A stretch of 18,608 bases of DNA from contig CAZWZF010000076.1 of the NCBI GenBank assembly GCA_964638715.1, positions 1 through 18,608 on the forward strand, given 5' to 3'. This stretch comes from JBAXQQ01 sp037131695. GTDB taxonomy: Bacteria > Armatimonadota > Hebobacteria > CAIYQO01. Of the stretch, positions 7,139 to 14,868 are shown in pieces (position 1 is the stretch's first letter; the number at the start of each line of letters is the position of its first letter). The notes below the pieces were generated by a model. It saw only the letters and a list, made by a program, of their open reading frames with translations. It did no database searches and was not told where the DNA came from. A program made the position numbers and the translations under genes.

Positions 7139-7594
7139 CTATTCAGCAGCTTCGTCAACTACGCGTACAACAACGTTGGCGCGAGCGTCGGACATTAAGC
7201 GAACTTCTGCATTGTGGTCGCCCAGGGTGCTGATATGTTCACCCAGGGTGATTTTGCGGCGATCGACTTCAATTTCGAACTGTGACTTCAGCAGGTCAGC
7301 GATGTCCTGGGTGGTAACTGAACCGAACAATTTGCCGTTTTCGCCGACTTTCACCTTGATGGTGATAACCTGTCCATTAATCTTTTCAGCTACTGACATG
7401 GCTGCATTCTGCAATTTCTTCTGTTTGCGTTCCAGAAGACCTTTGTGGTGTTCCATTTCGCGAACATTGCCTTTGTTGGCATAGATGGCTAATTTGCGCG
7501 GAACTAAGAAGTTGCGTGCGTAGCCAGGAGCAACATCAACGATGTCGCCGCAGTTTCCGAGGTTTATTACCTCTTCTGTCAAAATGACTTTCAT
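7139..7594 (-). CDS. rplI: 50S ribosomal protein bL9
   Basis: A 151-residue protein of normal bL9 length. The ATG at 7594 is preceded by GGGGAGA; an upstream in-frame ATG (7672) would overlap the lipoprotein gene and give an atypical extension. The N-terminal rRNA-binding domain is unmistakable: MKVILTEEVINLGNCGDIV, then the signature GYARNFLVPRKLA (24-36). The long connecting helix runs through about 40-75, and the C-terminal domain shows GKLFGSVTTQDIADLL and the closing beta strands (VVVRVVDEAAE). bL9 bridges the L1-stalk base to neighbouring ribosomes and helps keep the reading frame. The usual partners rpsF, ssb and rpsR are absent here; instead it follows a lipoprotein gene by 26 nt, probably in one transcript. 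Confidence 0.97.
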   Translation of the reverse strand: MKVILTEEVINLGNCGDIVDVAPGYARNFLVPRKLAIYANKGNVREMEHHKGLLERKQKKLQNAAMSVAEKINGQVITIKVKVGENGKLFGSVTTQDIADLLKSQFEIEVDRRKITLGEHISTLGDHNAEVRLMSDARANVVVRVVDEAAE

Positions 7595-7620
7595 GAATTT
7601 CTCCCCTTCGTGCGCCCGGA

Positions 7621-8103
7621 TTAATCTCCGTAGGGCATTTGAGGTAACCCACCCCGGTACACAATTTTCCACACACCGCCTTCGCGGATTAGTATAAAAT
7701 CATGGGAGGTTTGGTCTTCTTCGCTGTTCAGCATCACAGTCACTTTGGCATCATCGCCATCGACTTTAACACTTTTAGCTGGAAGCTCAAACTGGGGTAT
7801 CCCCTCGCGAGCCAGTTGCTCAAACTTTTCCCGTTTAAATTGTTTTCGGGAATCCTGAGACAACATCATGTATGCTGCCGCATATTTTTTTTTCTTCAAC
7901 GCGGTAAGGTAACCAACCACAGTATCTACCACTAATTTCTTTTGACTTAGCGGTTTCACCGTGGCAGTTTGTGTTGGCGCAGGATTAACCGGGGTTACAA
8001 CAGGAGCAGGATTTGATGGCTTTTCGCCAAAAAAAGATACCCCGCGGCAGCCGGAAAATACTAGCACCAGCGCAAATAACAAAATAACGCGCGACATTAA
8101 CAT
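7621..8103 (-). CDS. Lipoprotein with NTF2/DUF4878-like domain
   Basis: A 160-residue protein. It begins with a lipoprotein signal: a hydrophobic run from residue 6 followed by FSGC, with C19 as the lipidated cysteine. A Pro/Thr-rich linker (about 28-52) leads to a domain of about 100 residues with the NTF2-like pattern: a helix beginning VVDTVVGYLTALKKKKYAAAYMML, then strands carrying VKVDGDDAKVTVML and the closing WKIVYRGG. This resembles DUF4878-type lipoproteins of unknown function. I chose ATG 8103 because GGTGA sits 5 nt upstream; ATG 8115 is possible and would be almost leaderless relative to the promoter. It is followed 26 nt later by rplI, an unusual companion. Confidence 0.8.
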   Translation of the reverse strand: MLMSRVILLFALVLVFSGCRGVSFFGEKPSNPAPVVTPVNPAPTQTATVKPLSQKKLVVDTVVGYLTALKKKKYAAAYMMLSQDSRKQFKREKFEQLAREGIPQFELPAKSVKVDGDDAKVTVMLNSEEDQTSHDFILIREGGVWKIVYRGGLPQMPYGD

Positions 8104-8129
8104 GGACGTCACCATTCTTTAACCGAGGA

Positions 8130-8159
8130 AGTATACTTTTTTTTATGCTTATTTGTCAA
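8130..8159 (-). promoter_or_regulatory. Sigma70-type promoter of the lipoprotein-rplI unit
   Basis: On the minus strand, TTGACA (8159-8154), an 18-nt spacer and TATACT (8135-8130) match consensus very well. Transcription should start near 8123, 8-20 nt before the candidate start codons. The -35 box lies within a heptanucleotide tract. Confidence 0.85.
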
Positions 8160-8216
8160 TTTTCAATCATGCCACAAAGTAACTGACCACTGTCAACTAT
8201 AAACTTTTAACTATTT
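8152..8216. repeat. Heptanucleotide tracts between the PHP and lipoprotein genes
   Basis: Plus-strand 8152-8165 holds two 7-nt units (TTTGTCA, ATTTTCA). Plus-strand 8189-8216 holds four in register (ACTGTCA, ACTATAA, ACTTTTA, ACTATTT). The last units run into the 3' end of the PHP coding sequence. Confidence 0.6.
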
Positions 8217-8983
8217 ATCCGTACTGTCGGTTGAAACAATTTAATATCTTCTTCTTTAACACCGCTTTTTTTAACGACTTCGTCCAGATAATTATAGGCG
8301 GTAATTTCACTGCGGTCGTGCATATCTATTGAAAATGCTACTGTCATGCCGCGGCTAACCGCCTTTCTGAGCATATCCGGTTCACGGTTAAACGGCACAT
8401 GGGCATTTACCTCGACTGCAATACCGGCGGCGGCGATACGGTTCAGGGTTTCATCCATTATTTCATCATTAATGTAAGTAAATTGCGCCAGGTTGCGGAA
8501 TGGATGAGCGACTATATCGATAGGCATCTGCAACAATGCGTCTACCTGGTCGAAATGCCAGCGGATTTTTTCGTCAACAGAGTCGCCGGGAAGATGGTGA
8601 ATTGACCCTATCAGCACATCCAGTTTATCGCGCAAACTAAGGTCGAATATCGGTTCCAGGTTGCCATCCACCTCAATCTCCATCCCTCCGAATATTGTCT
8701 TGCCATCACAAAAAGTCTGCAATCGAGCCAGGTAAGTCGCGATTCTATCTTCGTAAAATGCCTTATGACGATGCAATTCATGCTGATTCAAAAACCATTG
8801 ATTTGGCCATGGATTGCTATCTTCGGGTATCATCATTGCGAATATATGGTCGGTTATCGCAAACGCGGTCCACGGCCCATTGGCAATCGCGTCAATATAA
8901 AACTGCGGTGATAAATTTTTGGCGGCGCAATATGAGAAGCGCGGCCCATCGCCAGTGTGGTTATGCCAGGAAGCCCATTTCAT
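8207..8983 (-). CDS. PHP-domain metal-dependent phosphoesterase
   Basis: A 258-residue cytoplasmic protein of the PHP (polymerase and histidinol phosphatase) superfamily, a TIM-barrel with a trinuclear metal site. The motifs are present in order: HNH (H7, H9), TDH (D45, H46), GGMEIE (E102), SIHH (H129/H130), DIVAHP (H160) and DMHD (D220, H222). The ligand set is complete, so it should be active. The length and the HNHTGDG opening suit histidinol-phosphatase-like or small-molecule phosphoesterases rather than a polymerase subunit; the substrate cannot be told. Its ATG lies 6 nt after the stop codon of the metallo-hydrolase gene upstream, so the two are almost certainly translationally coupled. 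The last codons overlap a heptanucleotide tract. Confidence 0.9.
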   Translation of the reverse strand: MKWASWHNHTGDGPRFSYCAAKNLSPQFYIDAIANGPWTAFAITDHIFAMMIPEDSNPWPNQWFLNQHELHRHKAFYEDRIATYLARLQTFCDGKTIFGGMEIEVDGNLEPIFDLSLRDKLDVLIGSIHHLPGDSVDEKIRWHFDQVDALLQMPIDIVAHPFRNLAQFTYINDEIMDETLNRIAAAGIAVEVNAHVPFNREPDMLRKAVSRGMTVAFSIDMHDRSEITAYNYLDEVVKKSGVKEEDIKLFQPTVRINS

Positions 8984-8989
8984 CTTTTT

Positions 8990-9622
8990 CTACATCCCAT
9001 CCGTCAAACGGTCAAGCCATTTTTCACGACTAAGTACAGTGTCTGGTCCATGTCCGGGATAAATTTTAGTATCTGCTGGGAGTGCTGCTAAACGGCGCAG
9101 ACTCGCCAGCATTTGCCGATCATCACCCCCGGGGAAATCGGTGCGTCCATAAGTTCCGGCAAACAGCGTATCGCCAGTTATCAATACACCATGCTCCTGA
9201 TTATATAGACAAATACAGCCGGGAGTGTGACCGGTAGTATTCAATACAGTCAGTAACTGGTTGCCAACCTTTATCGTATCGCCTTCAGTGTAAAATATTC
9301 CCGGGGTGCAGGGAGTCAGGGTAAACGGCATATTAAACGGCGCAGTTGATGGATGCTCCAACATTTCCAGGTCACCGCAATGCGCGGAAATCGGTGCGCC
9401 AAAAGTATCTTTCATTTCAATTATCCCCATAGTGTGGTCCCAATGTCCATGGGTCAGCACTATTTCAGTAACCTTCACTCCCCATTCTTCTGCTTTTGCC
9501 TGCATTAATTTGGCTACTTGCTGCGGTGCGTCAACAATAATTGCCTCACCAGCCTCGCAATCGGCTATCAGGTAGCAATTAACTTCTAACGGTGCCCCCG
9601 GCACGCTGTATATTGATAACAT
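8990..9622 (-). CDS. Metallo-beta-lactamase fold hydrolase, glyoxalase II-like
   Basis: A 210-residue soluble protein with the full binuclear zinc signature: THGHWDH (H58, H60, D62, H63), GHTPG (H132), GDTLF (D151), and YPGHG (H191). GRTDFPGG (159-166) is the segment typical of the YcbL/glyoxalase II branch. Members hydrolyse thioesters such as S-D-lactoylglutathione, though many small ones act on other substrates. There is no signal peptide, so it is cytoplasmic. ATG 9622 has a modest AAAGG ahead of it, and a TATACT -10 box (9651-9646, minus strand) lies upstream with a poor -35 box. It is the first gene of a tight pair with the PHP protein. Confidence 0.93.
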   Translation of the reverse strand: MLSIYSVPGAPLEVNCYLIADCEAGEAIIVDAPQQVAKLMQAKAEEWGVKVTEIVLTHGHWDHTMGIIEMKDTFGAPISAHCGDLEMLEHPSTAPFNMPFTLTPCTPGIFYTEGDTIKVGNQLLTVLNTTGHTPGCICLYNQEHGVLITGDTLFAGTYGRTDFPGGDDRQMLASLRRLAALPADTKIYPGHGPDTVLSREKWLDRLTDGM

Positions 9623-9681
9623 TTTTTGCCTTTAAATTTTAAAATAGTATAAAATTTCTGTACTAATTAATAACTTCTCTC

Positions 9682-9710
9682 TTGTCATTATCAGTTCCTG
9701 CCGTTATTAT
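9682..9710 (+). promoter_or_regulatory. Promoter placing the transcription start at the GTG codon
   Basis: TTGTCA (9682-9687), a 17-nt spacer and TATTAT (9705-9710) form a good sigma70 promoter. Only six bases separate the -10 box from GTG at 9717, so transcription should begin at or next to the start codon. The divergent TATACT of the neighbouring gene lies at 9646-9651 on the other strand. Confidence 0.7.
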
Positions 9711-9716
9711 TGCTCT

Positions 9717-10610
9717 GTGAGTTACTTTTCTGGATTATCAACTAAAATAAGGACTATCACACCGGAGCGGTTGGTTATATTGCTGCTGATGCTGATTGCC
9801 GGGGTGGCAATATATTGGCTATTCGCGGCCAATAGCGCGAAGGTGCGGGTAACCATGCTGTCGGTCGGCGATGGCGACGCGATTGTAATACAGGGATTCA
9901 ATGGCAAGACGGTGATGATAGACGGTGGAAGCCGCGGGTATGAAACAGTAGGAGATGATGTTATTGTACCTAATCTAAGTGTAGCAAGGATTAAAGCTAT
10001 TGATGCAATTATTGTCACTCATACTGATGACGATCATGTTAACGGTTTGCAGGCAGTCATGTCTGCATTAAAAGTTAACAGCATATACCTGCCCGGAAAT
10101 AAGTTTGATGGCAAAACCGGCGGATTATATGACGCAGCGGTAAAAAAGAATATTCCAATTCTACCCGCTGTGCAGGGACAAATAATACCATTAGGTAATG
10201 ACGCGAATATTTCTGTATTGTATCCGCAACCGGATGACAAAATTGCCGGCAACACAACATCCGTAGCAGCACTGCTTACCTGCGGCAGCACCAGCATGCT
10301 TTTTACCGGAGATTTAGATGAAACCGGCGAAAAACTGCTGATGAAAAGATATCCTTACCTGCATGCTGATATATTGAAAGTGGCGCATCATGGTGCTGAT
10401 ACCGGCACAAAAGACGCATTTCTTGATACGCTATCCCCCACTACCGCGCTGATATCTGCCCGCGGCAACACAGACCACCCGCACCCAAACACAATAAAAA
10501 GACTGGCAGACAGAAATATTACTGTGTGGCGGACAGATACCGACGGTTGTATATTTGCCAATACAAATGGAAAACGATGGAATATTATCGGGTATAAGGG
10601 GAAGCGATAA
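9717..10610 (+). CDS. Membrane-anchored ComEC/Rec2-type metallo-beta-lactamase domain
   Basis: A 297-residue protein. A basic N-terminus is followed by one TM segment (about 19-37), placing the rest outside the membrane. The catalytic domain carries MLSVGDGDAIVIQ, DGG (69-71), THTDDDHVNG (101-110), TGDLDETGE, LKVAHHGAD (H224, H225) and HPHP (254-257). The HxDxDH form, with Asp replacing the second His of HxHxDH, is usual for ComEC C-terminal domains. In competent bacteria this part of ComEC is thought to degrade one DNA strand during uptake. The OB-fold and multi-TM channel of full ComEC are absent, so this is a stand-alone version. The GTG start has no Shine-Dalgarno but coincides with the predicted transcription start. 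Other ComEC-like hydrolases of unknown role exist. Confidence 0.88.
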   Translation: MSYFSGLSTKIRTITPERLVILLLMLIAGVAIYWLFAANSAKVRVTMLSVGDGDAIVIQGFNGKTVMIDGGSRGYETVGDDVIVPNLSVARIKAIDAIIVTHTDDDHVNGLQAVMSALKVNSIYLPGNKFDGKTGGLYDAAVKKNIPILPAVQGQIIPLGNDANISVLYPQPDDKIAGNTTSVAALLTCGSTSMLFTGDLDETGEKLLMKRYPYLHADILKVAHHGADTGTKDAFLDTLSPTTALISARGNTDHPHPNTIKRLADRNITVWRTDTDGCIFANTNGKRWNIIGYKGKR

Positions 10611-10614
10611 TTAG

Positions 10615-10758
10615 AAATGGCAAATGTCAAATGGAAAATGGAAAATTAGTGTGAGTTATGTGAAGTATGGGAAATGTAATGTTTTTAATAGGTGATTTTA
10701 AAGTTAAACTATCTCATTCTTCTCATACTTCCCATTCCTCCCATAATTCCCATAAATT
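10615..10758. repeat. Opposed 7-nt and 9-nt periodic tracts (10611-10900 intergenic)
   Basis: Left part: 7-nt units at 10615-10649 (AAATGGA type), then three 9-nt units at 10651-10677 (GTGAGTTAT, GTGAAGTAT, GGGAAATGT). Right part: five 9-nt units at 10714-10758, each with T/C-CAT at exactly 9-nt steps. The right units are the inverse of the left 9-nt units. The spacer (10678-10713) has no evident hairpin. A short open frame through the tract (10667-10885) is most likely not a gene. Confidence 0.7.
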
Positions 10759-10793
10759 CTACCTAAAATTCTCGAAAAAATCACCACAACCAA

Positions 10794-10822
10794 TTGACAA
10801 CTGCAGTGTCAAAATGTATCAT
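10794..10822 (+). promoter_or_regulatory. Promoter of the large CBM9 protein, with overlapping dyad
   Basis: TTGACA (10794-10799), a 17-nt spacer and TATCAT (10817-10822) predict a start near 10829 and a leader of about 70 nt. The -35 and spacer also form a near-perfect dyad, TTGACA-A-CTGCAG-TGTCAA (10794-10812, one extra A), a possible repressor site. Confidence 0.75.
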
Positions 10823-10900
10823 AATTTAACCGGTTTATCTCTATTTTCACTACTGTTCTTCCGGTTTTTAGTCACTTTACCCTAATTTTGGAGAAAATTT

Positions 10901-13900
10901 ATGAAACTGTTTTGGCAAAAGGGCGTTATTTTCGTCCTGTTTATGCTGTCGCTTGGCGTGTGGGCAACTGAGACGGAAAATCTTGGTATTGCTATCCTGC
11001 CAACTCCCGGTGCCGTAACTATTGACGGTAAAGTCAACGACTGGGATCTTTCTGGCGGGCAATTTATTTGCAGCGATGCTGAAAATCAGCGCGATAAAAT
11101 GGCTGTCTGGATGCATGGAATGTACGACGCCGACAACCTTTATTTATTGGCACGTTGGAAAGATGATGCGCCAATGAATAACCCGGGCAGCACCAAAGGC
11201 GACTATGGTTTTGCCGGCGATTGCCTGCAATTCCGCGTTGTTACCAATCCAAAACAAAAAAATCAACGCGCATCACATTGGACATGTTGGATTGACCGCG
11301 ACAAACTTGATGTGATGGATGTTGCTTATGGTTTCCAATTTAATGAAGGCAGCCTCCGCGACGCTAAAACAAAAGGTGCTAAGCAGGCATTTCTGAAAGA
11401 TGCTGATGGAAAAGGTTATACCCAGGAAATATCAATTCCCTGGAATCTGATTGCTAAGGAAGGTGCTGCATTTAAAGCCGGTGATGAAATTGTCATCACA
11501 TTTGAACCAAACGTCACTATAGGAATTAACGGCCGATGGACAATGAAAGATAACTTCAAGGCAGGGCTTACCCCCGACCGTGTATTCACTTTCATGTCTA
11601 ATAACTGCTGGGGAACAGGCAGTCTGGAAGCAAAAGGAAAAATCACACCACATGCTGTACGACTTGCAGATGCACGCGAATTTCCTGTAAGTATGGCAAA
11701 TGGCGTACCGGTAGTCGATTGGACAGGCATCATTAAGGTAAAAGAACTAAAAGGTTTTAAAAACATTACCTTTACCATGCCGATAGATGGTTATATCTCA
11801 TTAAATATCAAGAATAAAGATGGTGTGGTAGTACGCCAGTTATTAAATAGCGCTTTTTATACAAAGGGAAAACATACTGTTAAGTGGGACGGATTAACCA
11901 CCACTAACTGGCATACTCCCGGCACCCAGGTACCGGAAGGTGAATATACCTGGGATGCTATCTGGCATAAAGGTATCGGCTTAAAATTAGTCGGATGGGC
12001 AGGGAACTCTGGCAATGCGCCATGGGATTCCAACTCCACATCAAACTGGGGCGGCGACCATGGTGTTCCCAGCGCATGTACATCTGATGACACTAAGGTT
12101 TACCTTGGCTGGGGTGGTGCCGAAGCCGGTAAAGCAATCGTAGCAACCGACCTGAAAGGGAATGTTGCATGGAAAGGCAGTCGCGCCGGTATGTCTGGTG
12201 CTAATCTTATTGCTGTTGACAACGGTATTGTCTACGCACAAAATTGGGGTGGAAATATCTTCCGCCTGGAAAGCAAAAAAGGCGGATTCACTGCCTGGGC
12301 AGGTACCGACAGTTCACCAGATATCTTCATTAAAGATATTTGGACAGACGGCAAAGCACCTGATGAAGCAAACGGTTTAGATGCACGTACCGGCAAACTA
12401 TTCCTGACATTCACCAAGGCAAATACAGTACTTATTTTAGATGGAAAAGATGGCAAAGTTCTTAAGAAAATTACCGTAACTGCTCCATCTGACATAAAAA
12501 CCACTGATGGTAAAAATGCGTATGTAATTTCGAATTCAACAGATATCCTTTCACTAAACCTTGAGACCGGCGAGACAAAACCATTTACCCAGGGCTTGAA
12601 AAATGCCTGCGCATTGGCGATTGGCAAAGATGGAAAAGTTTATGTCGGCCTGAAAGAGCCGCAAAATCAGGTTATTGTATTTGGTGCTGACGGCAAACAA
12701 ACTGCCACTATCGGACGTACCGGCGGCCGCGCGCTTTCCGGCAAATGGACATCTGACGGTATGGCATTCATCAGTTCGATGACAATAGACGCTGAAGGTA
12801 AATTGTGGGTAACCGAGGCTGATTATAATCCAAAACGTATCAGCGTTTGGAATACTACTACCGGATTATTAGTAAAAGAGCTGTTTGGACCAACCACTTA
12901 CGGCGCATTGGGCGGAGCAATTTGCCCGTCCGACCCTAATATTATGGCTGGCAGCGGAGTAGAGTGGAAACTTGATTCTAAAACTGGCTTAAGCACCGTT
13001 ACCGGCACTATCACCCGCGATGGCATGGAAGTATCACGATATGCCAAAGGTTCTAACGGTAAAGTTTACCTCGCAGTAGCGCCGGGCTGGATACATGGTT
13101 CAAACGCTATCCGAATATTTGAACGTGTTGGCGAAGGCGAATACAAACTGCGCACCATGTTCATCTACGAAGGAAAAGATAAAACAGCAAAAACGAAATT
13201 CTGGGGCGATGAAAACGGCGATGAAAAACAACAGGACAATGAAGTAACTACTTTTGATGGTTTAATAACCTTCAGTGGATGGTACATGGGATTGACCCCG
13301 GATATGACTATCTACAGTGGTAGTAATCAATATAAAAACACCGGATTTACCGCCTGTGGTGCCCCCAAGTATGACCTTGCTAACCCGGTTAGAACTCCTA
13401 TCACTGGTTTAGGTTCTTCTGATGGCAAAGTTATCATGTCTCAGGGCAGTTATGGCGTCAACGAAGGCTGGAACACTTGTTACGACATCGCAAGCGGAAA
13501 ACTGCTTTGGACCTATCCTGACAACTTCATTGGCGTTCATGGTTCGCACAACGCAACCCCACCGGAAAATGGAATGATACGCGGTTCCTACGGACCATGC
13601 GGCACATTCAAAATGCCGGAACCTATTGGAAACGCATGGGTGATAGCAACTAACGTCGGTGAATGGCATATTCTCACTGAAGGCGGTTATTATCTGACAC
13701 GATTATTCGAGCCAGACCCCATGAAATTCCAATGGCCAGAAGCTGCCACCCCAGGTGTCAGCATGGACAATGTACCGTGCGGTATGGGCGGCGAAGACTT
13801 CGGCGGTTCAATTACCCTGGCTGACAATGGCAAATTATATGTGCAATCCGGCAAAACCGGGTTCTGGAATATAGAAGTTACCGGTTTGGAAAACGTAAAA

Positions 13901-14686
13901 TCAATCAAAGGTGACAAAGTAGCCATTAACGCAGCGGATATGAAATTGGCACAAGCACTGCGTGAAAGTTATCTGCAGGAAGTTACCGGCACAAAACGAG
14001 TAAATGTAAAACTGAAAACTGTTATCTTCACCGGAAATATCGAAAAAGATTTTGACGGAACTGAGATAGTAAGCTATCAAAAAACAGATGACGCCAAAAT
14101 CCGCACCGCGTCTGCCTGGGACGAAAATAATCTTTACCTGGCATGGGATGTGAAAGACAACACCCCGTGGGTGAATGGTGCTATCGAAGCTGCTCAGATG
14201 TATATCGGCGGCGATACGGTGGACTTCCAAATTGGACTTGACGCGAAAGCCGACAAGAATCGCGGTGAAGGCATCAAAGGCGATCAGCGCCTGTCTATCG
14301 GCAATTTCAAAGGCAATACCACTGCAGTGCTATACCGCAAAGTTGCTGACGTTAAAAAGCCTATGACATTCTCATCCGGCGTAGTTCGCGAATATAAGAT
14401 GGATTATGTAGAAACTCTTGCCGACGCACAGTTCAAAGTGCAGATAAATCCGGGCAAAGGCTATATCATTGAAGCGGCTATTCCGTTGAAATCATTAGAC
14501 CTGAAACCGGTAGAAGGTGCAAACCTGACCCTGCGCGGTGATTTTGGCGTGACCCATGGCGACCCCGCCGGCCAACGCACCCGCTTGCGCTCTTATTGGA
14601 GCAACCAGCATACCGGAATCGTTGACGATGCAGTATTTGAATTGCAGATGGAGCCGAAAAATTGGGGAGAATTGATTTTTAAATAG
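10901..14686 (+). CDS. Large secreted CBM9/DOMON-like and beta-propeller protein
   Basis: A 1261-residue protein. ATG has GGAG 7 nt upstream. A signal peptide (about 1-22, ending near VWA) targets it for export. Residues about 30-255 form a CBM9/DOMON-like domain (TIDGKVNDWDL, DADNLYLLARWKDD, DCLQFRV). About 288-358 resembles a FlgD-like Ig domain (YISLNIKNKDGVVVRQLL, KHTVKWDG, VPEGEYTW). About 365-1010 is a repetitive beta-propeller-like region of NHL/PQQ character, including an acidic Asp/Gly loop near 770-780 (GDENGDEKQQDNE) that could bind calcium. About 1040-1261 is a second CBM9-like domain (KDFDGTEIV, DENNLYLAWDVKDN, DTVDFQIGLD, GYIIEAAIPL). No catalytic motif is evident; binding of carbohydrate or cell-surface polymer is the best guess. 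It is monocistronic, with its own promoter and terminator. Confidence 0.85.
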   Translation: MKLFWQKGVIFVLFMLSLGVWATETENLGIAILPTPGAVTIDGKVNDWDLSGGQFICSDAENQRDKMAVWMHGMYDADNLYLLARWKDDAPMNNPGSTKGDYGFAGDCLQFRVVTNPKQKNQRASHWTCWIDRDKLDVMDVAYGFQFNEGSLRDAKTKGAKQAFLKDADGKGYTQEISIPWNLIAKEGAAFKAGDEIVITFEPNVTIGINGRWTMKDNFKAGLTPDRVFTFMSNNCWGTGSLEAKGKITPHAVRLADAREFPVSMANGVPVVDWTGIIKVKELKGFKNITFTMPIDGYISLNIKNKDGVVVRQLLNSAFYTKGKHTVKWDGLTTTNWHTPGTQVPEGEYTWDAIWHKGIGLKLVGWAGNSGNAPWDSNSTSNWGGDHGVPSACTSDDTKVYLGWGGAEAGKAIVATDLKGNVAWKGSRAGMSGANLIAVDNGIVYAQNWGGNIFRLESKKGGFTAWAGTDSSPDIFIKDIWTDGKAPDEANGLDARTGKLFLTFTKANTVLILDGKDGKVLKKITVTAPSDIKTTDGKNAYVISNSTDILSLNLETGETKPFTQGLKNACALAIGKDGKVYVGLKEPQNQVIVFGADGKQTATIGRTGGRALSGKWTSDGMAFISSMTIDAEGKLWVTEADYNPKRISVWNTTTGLLVKELFGPTTYGALGGAICPSDPNIMAGSGVEWKLDSKTGLSTVTGTITRDGMEVSRYAKGSNGKVYLAVAPGWIHGSNAIRIFERVGEGEYKLRTMFIYEGKDKTAKTKFWGDENGDEKQQDNEVTTFDGLITFSGWYMGLTPDMTIYSGSNQYKNTGFTACGAPKYDLANPVRTPITGLGSSDGKVIMSQGSYGVNEGWNTCYDIASGKLLWTYPDNFIGVHGSHNATPPENGMIRGSYGPCGTFKMPEPIGNAWVIATNVGEWHILTEGGYYLTRLFEPDPMKFQWPEAATPGVSMDNVPCGMGGEDFGGSITLADNGKLYVQSGKTGFWNIEVTGLENVKSIKGDKVAINAADMKLAQALRESYLQEVTGTKRVNVKLKTVIFTGNIEKDFDGTEIVSYQKTDDAKIRTASAWDENNLYLAWDVKDNTPWVNGAIEAAQMYIGGDTVDFQIGLDAKADKNRGEGIKGDQRLSIGNFKGNTTAVLYRKVADVKKPMTFSSGVVREYKMDYVETLADAQFKVQINPGKGYIIEAAIPLKSLDLKPVEGANLTLRGDFGVTHGDPAGQRTRLRSYWSNQHTGIVDDAVFELQMEPKNWGELIFK

Positions 14687-14711
14687 AATTTTATTTAATT
14701 TAATTAACCAT

Positions 14712-14756
14712 AAAAAAAGATTTGGCAGCCTTTATCAGTTGCCAAATCTTTTTTTT
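14712..14756 (+). terminator. Intrinsic terminator after the CBM9 protein gene
   Basis: A 16-bp stem (14712-14727 with 14740-14755; core GATTTGGCA/TGCCAAATC) has a 12-nt loop and an eight-T tract. The flanking A run means it may also act in reverse. Confidence 0.92.
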
Positions 14757-14792
14757 ATTAATCAAAACTTAATCTAAAATTTCATATTTATA

Positions 14793-14821
14793 TTTACAAA
14801 ATAAACCTGAAATAGTATAAT
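14793..14821 (+). promoter_or_regulatory. Sigma70-type promoter of the prepilin-like gene
   Basis: TTTACA (14793-14798), a 17-nt spacer and consensus TATAAT (14816-14821) predict a start near 14828 and a leader of about 40 nt ending in a strong AAGGGGGG ribosome binding site. Confidence 0.82.
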
Positions 14822-14868
14822 AAATGTTAACCGGAATACATAGCAAAGCTAATATAAGGGGGGTTAAT

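Noticed and set aside
9717..10610. Frameshifted remnant of a full-length comEC
   Set aside because: The protein has its own promoter, start, TM anchor and complete metal motifs, and there is no multi-TM coding remnant upstream, where a divergent gene begins.
10667..10885. Open frame of 72 codons with Ser-His repeats
   Set aside because: The repeats are the translation of a 9-nt periodic DNA tract; there is no ribosome binding site and the frame runs across the promoter of the next gene.
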